NCBI GenBank assembly: GCA_001784535.1
Contig: MFRJ01000116.1
Location: 8,314 to 21,485, forward strand
Direction: 5' to 3'
Origin: Candidatus Melainabacteria bacterium GWA2_34_9
GTDB taxonomy: Bacteria; Cyanobacteriota; Vampirovibrionia; Gastranaerophilales; UBA9971
Length of the DNA: 13,172 nucleotides
Positions 1 through 9,900 of the stretch are shown piece by piece. Both the position numbers and the translations under genes were made by a program. How positions within the stretch are numbered: position 1 is the stretch's first letter; each line of letters opens with the position of its first letter. Under the pieces are notes generated by a model, which was not told the DNA's origin, searched no databases, and worked only from the letters and a program-made list of their open reading frames with translations.

Positions 1-1097
<1,097 letters not shown>

Positions 1098-1115
1098 AAA
1101 TCAATTATAAGTTTT

Positions 1116-1149
1116 AAGAAGGAACAGTAAAGCTGTTCCTTCTTTTTTT
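1116..1149 (+). terminator. Intrinsic terminator after ahcY
   Basis: A 12-bp perfect stem (1116-1127 pairing with 1133-1144; the core arms are GAAGGAACAG and CTGTTCCTTC) with a 5-base loop TAAAG runs directly into a T tract at 1143-1149. It lies 19 bases after the ahcY stop codon. This is a textbook Rho-independent terminator, and it separates ahcY from the downstream ATPase gene. Confidence 0.93.
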
Positions 1150-1242
1150 GCCTTTAAGCATCAGTTAAACAAGTGTTTAATTTAATAAGTTTTAAGACTG
1201 ACTCATAATTATTCATATTAAATAAATGGAATTTTTGTTTAA
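1150..1242 (+). promoter_or_regulatory. Intergenic region upstream of mgtA; probable promoter, small dyad
   Basis: This 93-base AT-rich gap must hold the mgtA promoter, because a strong terminator precedes it. A possible pair is TTAAGA (1192-1197) and TATTAA (1216-1221) with an 18-base spacer, but both match consensus poorly. A perfect 6-bp dyad with a 4-base centre, TTAAAC-AAGT-GTTTAA (1165-1180), could be an operator or a chance AT-rich palindrome. I see no long structured leader, Mg2+-sensing riboswitch or obvious leader peptide; the space is too short for the known enterobacterial mgtA leader. Confidence 0.35.
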
Positions 1243-3810
1243 GTGAATCATAAGAGCATAAAACAGTCATCAATGGCTGATATTGATGAACTTTTAAAAT
1301 CGTTTGATACTTCTTTAGAGGGATTGAACGGAAAACAGGTGCAGCAGTGCCTGAAGAAATACGGATATAATGTTATTTCTTCAGATAAACAAGAGAGTGC
1401 TTTAATTAAGCTGCTTTCAGAATTTCTAAGTCCTTTAGTTGTTTTGTTATTTACTATTGTAATTATATCTTTCTTCATAGGTGAGATAGAATCTGCAATA
1501 ATTATTATTGCAATGATTATTATCAATGTATTCATGACATTTTTTCAGGAATATCAGGCTGATAAAGCAGCTGAAAAATTAAAAAAACTTGTTAGTACAA
1601 CAGTTACAGTAATTAGGTCGGGAAAAGAAGAAGAGATTTCACAATCAGAACTTGTTCCCGGAGATATAATCAGGCTTTCGGCGGGAAATATTATACCTGC
1701 TGACATAAGAATTATTTCTTCAAAAACTCTTTATATTAACCAGTCTGCGATGACAGGAGAGGCTTTGCCTGTTGAAAAAAGTGAAAAACCTTATCAAGAT
1801 CAATATGATTTGAAAAATAATATTTTTGATATTCCTAATATTTGTTTTATGGGTACTAATGTTAATAGTGGAACTGCTATAGGCATCGTTATAGCTACAG
1901 GAGGTGATACTTATTTAAGTTCAATAGCTGATAAACTCACTCAAAAAACTGCAAAAAGCAGTTTTGAAGAGGGTGTAGATAAATTTGTAATGCTGCTGGT
2001 AAAAGGCATGGTTTATATTGTATTGATTGTATTTGTTATAAACGCAATAAATAAAGGCAGCTGGTTAGAAGCTTTGCTTTTTGCAATTGCAGTTGCGGTA
2101 GGTTTAATACCTGAAATGATGCCTATGATTGTGACAATTAACCTTTCAAAAGGTGCTTTGAGTCTATCAAGAGGAAAAGTCATAGTTAAAAAACTGAATT
2201 CTGTTCAAAATTTGGGTGCTATGGATGTATTGTGTTCTGATAAAACAGGAACTCTCACGCAAAACAAAATTATTCTGGAAAAACATATAGATATAAACAG
2301 GCAGGAGAACGAGACCGTTTTTTTATATGCTTATATAAACAGTTATTTTCAGACAGGATTGAAAAATTTGATGGATAATTCGATTTTGGAACATTCTAAT
2401 AAACATTCGGGCAAAAATCTGGATATAGGTAATAAATATGTAAAAGTTGATGAAATTCCGTTTGATTTTCAGCGGCGCCGTATGTCGGTAATAGTTAATT
2501 CAAGTGATATGCAGCCGATACTTGTTTGTAAAGGCGCAGTGGAAGAAGTTATCGGTATTTGCGATAGATTAAATGATAATAATAAGATTCTAAAAATTGA
2601 TAATTTTCATCGGGAAAAAATAACAAACATAACAAAGGAATTAAATGAAGATGGCTTTAGGGTTATAGCAGTTGCTTATAAGGATTTTTTATCTGCGAAA
2701 GATAAATTTTCTTCTGAAGATGAGAATAATCTTATTTTGATTGGCTTTGCGGCATTTCTGGATCCGCCAAAAGAAACCGCTATTGAGGCGATCAGACAAT
2801 TATATGAGAATGGTGTGGATATAAAAATTTTGACAGGTGATAATGAAGTAATTACAAAGAAAATTTGTACTCAAGTTGGCATAAAGATTATGGGTGTTGT
2901 TTTAGGAAATGATATTGAAAATTTGTCTGATAAAAAATTGTTGGAAATTGTTGAAAATAATAATATTTTTGCAAAATTAAACCCTGAACATAAGCAGAAA
3001 ATTGTTGAAATGCTTAGAAAAAACAGGCATGTTACAGGATTTTTAGGTGATGGAATAAATGATGCGCTGGCTTTAAAATCAGCGGATGTGGGTATTTCTG
3101 TTGATTCTGCGGCTGATATTGCTAAAGAATCTGCTGATATAATACTTCTGGAAAAAAATCTGTTGATTTTAGAGAAGGGCGTTATCGAAGGCAGAAGGGT
3201 ATTCGGTAATATAACAAAATATCTTCGTGCTTGTGGAAGTTCTAATTTTGGAAATATGATAAGTTTGGCGACAGCCTCAATGTTTTTACCGTTTTTACCA
3301 ATGGCTCCAGTTCAAATTATTGCCAAGAATCTGCTTTATGATATCTCGCAAGTGTCTTTATTTACAGATAATGTAGATAAAGAATACACCCGAAAACCAA
3401 AAAGGTGGGATATAGATAATATTAAGAAATCCATGGTGATATTGGGTCCGATTAATGTGGTTTTTGATTATATAACTTTTGCTGTACTTATTTTTGGTTT
3501 TAATGCTCTTGAAAATAAGGAATTATTTCAAACAGGGTGGTTTGTAAAGACACTTATCGCGGAAATTCTTGTTGTTCACGCAATCAGGACTAATAAAATA
3601 CCTTTCATTCAAAGTAATGCAAGCGTTTGGATTTTTCTGATGAATATATTTATGATCAGCTTGATTGTATGGCTGATATTTTCTCATTATGCCTTTCATC
3701 TAGGGTTCGTGGCACTTCCTGCTTTTTATTGGATATTGCTCGTTTTCATTCTCTTATTGTATTTAATTGCTACAAAAATTATAAATAAGAAATTTATAGA
3801 TTCTTTTTGA
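1243..3810 (+). CDS. mgtA: Magnesium-translocating P-type ATPase (MgtA/MgtB type)
   Basis: This is an inner-membrane P3B-type ATPase that imports Mg2+ using ATP. The 855 residues show every P-type landmark: actuator motif TGEA (171-174, in place of the usual TGES), the TM4 proline block LIPEMMP (P290), the phosphorylation site SDKTGTLT with Asp333, TGDN (531-534) and the hinge GDGINDA (602-608). The stretch after it (FGNMISLATASMFLPFLPM, then NLLYDISQVSLFTDNVD) is characteristic of the MgtA branch rather than Ca2+, K+ or heavy-metal pumps. Hydrophobic runs near residues 65-100, 250-300 and through the C-terminal 200 residues fit a roughly ten-helix topology. The start is uncertain. GTG 1243 directly follows an in-frame TAA and gives the longest form. 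ATG 1273, ten codons on, aligns better with the MPEEELWKTFDT-like region I recall in E. coli MgtA. Neither has a good Shine-Dalgarno. The gene appears monocistronic. Confidence 0.95.
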   Translation: MNHKSIKQSSMADIDELLKSFDTSLEGLNGKQVQQCLKKYGYNVISSDKQESALIKLLSEFLSPLVVLLFTIVIISFFIGEIESAIIIIAMIIINVFMTFFQEYQADKAAEKLKKLVSTTVTVIRSGKEEEISQSELVPGDIIRLSAGNIIPADIRIISSKTLYINQSAMTGEALPVEKSEKPYQDQYDLKNNIFDIPNICFMGTNVNSGTAIGIVIATGGDTYLSSIADKLTQKTAKSSFEEGVDKFVMLLVKGMVYIVLIVFVINAINKGSWLEALLFAIAVAVGLIPEMMPMIVTINLSKGALSLSRGKVIVKKLNSVQNLGAMDVLCSDKTGTLTQNKIILEKHIDINRQENETVFLYAYINSYFQTGLKNLMDNSILEHSNKHSGKNLDIGNKYVKVDEIPFDFQRRRMSVIVNSSDMQPILVCKGAVEEVIGICDRLNDNNKILKIDNFHREKITNITKELNEDGFRVIAVAYKDFLSAKDKFSSEDENNLILIGFAAFLDPPKETAIEAIRQLYENGVDIKILTGDNEVITKKICTQVGIKIMGVVLGNDIENLSDKKLLEIVENNNIFAKLNPEHKQKIVEMLRKNRHVTGFLGDGINDALALKSADVGISVDSAADIAKESADIILLEKNLLILEKGVIEGRRVFGNITKYLRACGSSNFGNMISLATASMFLPFLPMAPVQIIAKNLLYDISQVSLFTDNVDKEYTRKPKRWDIDNIKKSMVILGPINVVFDYITFAVLIFGFNALENKELFQTGWFVKTLIAEILVVHAIRTNKIPFIQSNASVWIFLMNIFMISLIVWLIFSHYAFHLGFVALPAFYWILLVFILLLYLIATKIINKKFIDSF

Positions 3811-3934
3811 TCAACTTTTGTTTATTTAAACTTATGTAAAAATTAACTCCGCAAAATAGCAATTTATGAAAATAATAATACTTTAATAAGTATATAGTCA
3901 TGGGTTGAACTAGTTTTATGAGATGTTGGGTTGA
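3811..3934 (+). promoter_or_regulatory. Intergenic region before the giant gene; likely promoter, 9-bp direct repeat
   Basis: This 124-base AT-rich gap shows no convincing terminator for mgtA. A small dyad ATACTT-TAAT-AAGTAT lies at 3878-3893 and runs into TATATAG, a possible -10-like element. A 9-base direct repeat TGGGTTGAA occurs at 3901-3909 and 3927-3935 (26-base period), the second copy running into the start codon at 3935. No purine-rich Shine-Dalgarno stands out before ATG 3935. The in-frame ATG at 3923 is followed two codons later by a TGA stop, so 3935 is the earliest usable ATG. Confidence 0.3.
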
Positions 3935-6900
3935 ATGAATTTTATAAATTATTTAAATCAAAATATAGAAAAATCTAATAAGTGGGAACAAAAAAGTCAA
4001 AAGCTTTCTTTTAAAGGTGCAAGAGAAGACCATGAACTGGTTGCAGAACTGGTAAAAAACAATGGTGCTATAATTAAACCGAAAGAAAGAAAATTAAAAG
4101 AGGTTATAAACAGGTTTTCACAGGATTCAAGCGTTAAAAATATAGAATTTTTGCTTTCAACGGCAGAAAATTTAAAATATGGAGTAAAATCAGGTTCTGA
4201 TTTACACAAATTTTTAAAAACAAATTCCAATCTTGGCACAAATGTTCAGAATAATAACTGGTATGGTTTATTAGTATCAGCCGCTCATAAAGCTATTGAA
4301 AAAAATCCTTATGAAGCAGAAAGAGAAGCTTTAACCAAAAAACTTGATGCTATATTAACAAAAACCTCTGATCCAAAGGAAAAAGAATTAATTGAGTCAA
4401 GAAATAAAATATTAAAATCCGTTGAAGATCTTTCTAAAACAGAAAGTCCTAATAATAAAAGGATTTTAAAAAACAAAGCTTCCATCAAAAGAAATATCGA
4501 TTATTTTATGGCATCTTCTGAATGTGATATTTCTGAAAAAACAGAATGTTTGAAACTTTTAGCTCATTTTGCAACAGCTGGTTATCAGATTAATCCGCAG
4601 TTAAAAGATAAAAAAACACAGGTTTTAGCAGAAGTTTTAAATGATCTCGTTGTAAAAACTCCTGAAAATTCTATGATGACAATTAAACAGACAAATCAAA
4701 GACAGCATGGCATGTGTGCTGCGATTTCTCAGTGCAGAAAAATTCTTCCTCATGAATATAAATTAACCTTTGTTTCAACAGTGCTTTCGGAGTTGGATAA
4801 CAAACCCACCATGGAAGTACAGAACATTACTGATCCTGATAAAACAGCAAAAACACAGGCAAAAAAAGCTATTGTGGATTTTGACAGGGCGCTCAGGATG
4901 AATTACAGAATCGTAGACGCTTCTGCTACCAACTGGATGAATATTGCTGATAGTGCCGGTGACGGCGAAACACAAATAGGCAAATTCACTCCTTTTGACA
5001 AGGAAAATTATGGCATGTTCCATGACAGTCACTGGGTAGCTGACATGCCGGAAAAACTTCAGTCTAAACAAAAATTATTAAGAGCTTCTATTAAGCTAAA
5101 AGGTCTTATAGGTTCTATTGAAGCTAAAGATGCTAAAAATAAAGTACTAGCAGCTAATTCTAAAAAGATTGAGGATGACTTAGTTAAAACATCTCAAGAT
5201 GCTCATGAAATTGCGGAAAAAGCTCTAAAAGGTTTATTACCAGAAGAAAAAGATAAAAATATAGTTCGCATTTTAGCAATAAAGCTGCTTAATCCAGCTA
5301 AAGTAGAAAATAAAGAACTTAAAATCGATGCTAAAGAAGATGAAATAGTTAAAAAACAGAAATTAACTTCTATTATTAAAGCTGAAGTATCTAACTTGCC
5401 TGAAAACAAGTTAGAAAAAGCCGTTGATGAAATATATATGGCTCATGAATTTCTTGCTGAAGCAAAAGCGAATAAAGCAAAACTAGATAATCTTTCAAGC
5501 AGTAAAAGCAAAATCGCAGATTATAAAAATTTATTTGAATTAGCGGCATACTACAGAGTTAAAAAAGAGTTTGAACTTGATGTGCCGGAAAAACTTGAAG
5601 CTCTTGTTAAAGCAAATAAACTTGAAAATATTACAGATCCACAAAAACAAAAAGAAATCCTTTTAGAAAAAATGGAAAAAGGAAATCTTGTTTTGGAAAA
5701 ATCAGAAAAGGATGTTCCTGCTAAGATTCTGACGAGAAAAACTTTGGATGCGCTGCAAAATAAATTTGATGAAATAGCTGATTTTGCTGATAAAAAGCAA
5801 AAAGCAAAAAGAGAAGGCAGAAAAATTTCTGATAATGGAGTTTATAAATTTTCTAACGAACAAAAAGAAATATTTAAAAAGATAGAAATTGATTTTTCCG
5901 GAATCAGAAAAGAAAATATAAGAGATTATAAAGCCTTAAATAAGGAACTTGGTCCTGAATTAAGCAGATTATACAATATTTACGGGCAATCCAAAGGTAA
6001 TTTTTGGGCAGGTGAAGAAGGCGGCAGTGGCTTAATACCAAGAGACCAAACCCGCATTTATTCTCAAATGACAGGAAATTCTTGTCATATTGAAAAAGAT
6101 CCTTCAAAAGCTATGGATCATTTACAAAGCGGTAAAAGTCTCGGGATTTTAAATTCAATGGTTAGTGATCAGCAGGTTTCAGGTCATGCCCAATGTATTT
6201 ATGACGTTGATTCTGCAAGCACAATTGATCCTGAAACAAAAAAAGCAGGAAAAGAAAGAGTTCTTTATCTTGATAATACCTGGGGACCAGGCGAATTTGA
6301 CCATACCTGGAAAGATGCTGCAGGGAATTTAAGAACTGACTATGATAGAGATTTTGGCTATAAACAAGGATTCTTTGTCAGATCAGAAGGCATTGAAGGA
6401 GTTGCTGAGAAAGATTTTGTATCAGGAGTTTGTGCTGATAAAGGTCGTAACATTGAATATCCATTATTTATGGACGTTCTTTTAAATGGTACTGTTGTTG
6501 ATATAGATAAAAATACAGGCAGTTTAATATTGTCAATGACAGATAAAGCTCAATTCAAGACAAAAGTCGGATATGTTCTTGAAAATCTTATGAAAGGTAA
6601 TTTTGAAAAAATTGAAAAATTAAACAAATCTTTGACAGCAGGAATTGTTCTTTCTTCATTAAATGCGGTGAATGAAAATAATTTGGATGGCTTGAAAGAT
6701 AGTCTCAAAAAACAAATATTCGATAAAACCGTTGATTATGAAGATCAAATGTTTAAAAGAGGCGGAAAAGATTTGTTAGCTGAATCAATCAGCGAAAGAA
6801 TCAATAATTCCGTTAAAAATATAATGAGATCAGAACAATCTGAAGATTTAAAGAAAATAGAAATTTCAACAGAAACTGAAAAAATCATACAGGAAGAAAT

Positions 6901-9900
6901 TGCTTTAAATACAGCGACAGGCAAGAAATTTGACCTTAATAAGTTTAAAAATGCTCAGGTGCAAGCTAAAACTTTAAATAAAATGTTTGTAAGCCTTATA
7001 AACGGAGCTGATATTGATGAAAACCGTCGGTTAGGTTTGGAAAAAGGCATAAAATCACGCGAAGATTTTGATAAAATTCCTGAAGATCATATTTTGAAAA
7101 TAGCGCTTAAGAAATCATCAATGCTTAAGTACAGCGGTAGTTCTTTTGCAACATATTCCTCAGTTTTAACAGCAAAAACATCTGAAGATTTTGATAAAGC
7201 GCAGAAAACAATAGTTTCTGACAGAAAAGATCAATTCAAATCATTCTTTAATAAAGATCAAAAATCTGTTAATGAAATTGTAGACAAATTCCAAAAAGCA
7301 ATTTTAGGCTCAATTAATGAACTGGAAAAAGAAGAAAAAATTAATATTTCCGCAATAAAAGATATTAATATTATTGAGAAAAAAGCAGTAGAAATTATTG
7401 AAAAAGATAGCAACGGTTCTATAAAGGATTTAGAAGATAAATTAAATAAATTAAAAGAATTTATGATTAATTCTTATGCTGCAACTCCTGGCGCAAAAGA
7501 AGAATTAAGTGCAAAATTAAAAGTTAAACTGGAAAATTCAATTAGTAATTGTATAAAAGATTCTACGAAAGCTCAGTCAATTGATGATCTTGAAAAAACT
7601 GACATGGGTAGAACGATTTTAGGCTGGATAGATAAAAAATACAGTCCTAAAACAAATGAAGAGCTTATGAAAGTTTATAAAGACCTTCACGAAAGTGATG
7701 CTGACAGTTTTAACAAGGTATTAGATAGTTCAAATTCTGAAGAATTAGGAATTATATATGATGATTCTTATTCGATTGTACAAAAAGCAAGAGGCAAAAA
7801 TCCTAAAGCTTTAGAAGGTATTAGTAATATTGCGGCGCAATTAGCTTCTTCTGATGTTTTCAATCTCTCCGGCATGTCTCAAAAAGATAAAGAAATTATT
7901 CAAAAAGTAGAAAAACAGGCAGAGTGGATTAAATCTCCTGAAGCTAAAAAATTAACAAAAGAAGAAAGAATAAAAACTATAGAGCAAAATAAAAAAGATT
8001 TCTGTAATACAGATTATGGAATGAATACAATTGTTATGAATCTTAATAGCAAGCTTTCTTATGTTGGTCTTGAGAAAATGGTAAACAGTCAGAGACAGAT
8101 GGCTTTTGATAAATATGGAGCAAGACCTACATTGCCGACCATTAAAGTTTTATCAGGAAAACAAAAAATGGAAATTATTACCAAAAATATAGATATTCTT
8201 GGCGGCACAGTTTTGGAAATATCAAATTTAATGAAAGAAAAAAAGAAATGTGCTGATAAAGATAAATCTGCGCAAATTGATAATCAAATAAATGAACTGA
8301 AAGCCGGTTTAAAACAAAATACAGAGGTTTTTGTTAAATCATTTGTCAGACCGGAACAGCGTGATAAAACAAAAGAAGATTTAAAAGAATGGTATAAAAG
8401 CATACGAATTAATCCTGAATCTAAAGAGAGTCAAGGATTATGTGAAGGGCTTATAAAAAGCTTTGTTAACAATTGTATTGTTGATTATCCTGAAGAATTT
8501 CTTAAAGAAATAATCAATACTCTTCCTGAAATGGATTTTAAAAATCCTCAAAATGCTAAAATTCAAGAAAACTGGATAAATAATTTAGTCGGAATGATGG
8601 ATGCGTCATCTAAATGTGCAATCGAGTTTGGGCTCATGAAAGAAATAGGTGAAGGCAAATTACCTCAAATAACTCAACAATTAAAAAGTAAAGATGCAAC
8701 GCTTTTAGTGGATACACAGACTAATGAGCCAATGCCGATAAATTCAAAAAAAGGTATTGAACTTGTTTTAGGTACTTTGCAGGATTCGGCAAATAATAAT
8801 AAAACCCTGAAATTCTTTTTACAGCAAACAGGCATGGTAAAAGATGCAGTAAGTTATTATTTGGAAGGACCGAGCCCACAGAAGCATTTACAGCATATTA
8901 AAGGATATGTTTCTAAGCTGGAAAAACGCAATAATGATCAAAATATAATCAATAATGTTTTTGAATCTCATATAAATCAAATAAATAAAGAAGAATCGCT
9001 TGATGAAGCTGTAAAATCATATTTTGGCAAGCTTGATGAAACTTTTGTAAATAAGGACATGCCGGATAGTTCTATTCTTGATGAATACAAAAAACAAATT
9101 CAGGAAGCACTTGAAGCTTCAAAAATGATGAATCAGCCTCAGGAATTGTCATTATTAACTAAATGGCATGAAGATATTGCTGCAAGTCAGGATAATTATG
9201 CTGATGAAGTTATAGAAAGAGCAATAGCCAATATTAATATACTTGCGAGAAAATTTAACGGCATTTCTAATTTGGAAGAATTATTGCCCGAAAATTCTGA
9301 ATTCAAAGATAAATGTGCAATATATAAAACAGAAGTAAAAAAAGCTGTTGAAGAATTGAATACAATTAGAGAAACACTTCAAAATCCTCTTAGCGATAAA
9401 ATCATGGAAAAACAGAATAAAGCAAAAGCTGAAGCAGAGAAAATTTCTGCAACGTCAGTTAATGTTTTAAAAGAAAATCCTGAAAAAAATGCAAAAGATA
9501 TACTGGAAAGTTTAAAAAAGGCAGTATTGTCTAATGATTCACAAAAATTACAAGTGCTATTGAATGAAATACCTAAATCCGACAATAAACTATTAATGAA
9601 AGAATTGGGTAATATATTATTTGATAAAAATAGCGATGGTCTTTTAAGAACAATGGCTGCCGGTCTTCTTGTACAAAAAGCTGATTATGAGCCATTAATC
9701 AAATACGCTGAAGACGCAGTGAAAAACAATGGAAAATTGGATAAAAATGTGCAAGATGATCAACCGCTTATTCTTGTAGCTACAGGATTGACAAAAGGCA
9801 TAACAGCAGAGGATAAAAATGTTAAAAATCAATGTTTGTATGCTTTAACAAAATTATTTAAGGCGTCAACCCAAGAAGAGGCTAAAACACAAATAGCAGA

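Noticed and set aside
1116..1149. Leader or riboswitch for mgtA at the 1116-1149 hairpin
   Set aside because: A long perfect stem followed at once by a T tract, just after a stop codon, is explained by termination of ahcY; no alternative antiterminator pairing is visible.
3878..3893. ATACTT-TAAT-AAGTAT as a terminator for mgtA
   Set aside because: A 6-bp all but AT-only stem without a following T tract is too weak; an AT-rich palindrome of this size is easily chance.
4775..5071. Minus-strand open frames opposite the giant gene (the longest 98 codons; others at 3997, 5203, 5904, 9379 and 9901)
   Set aside because: Shadow frames of a lysine/glutamate-rich gene; no ribosome sites, and compositions are typical of antisense reading.
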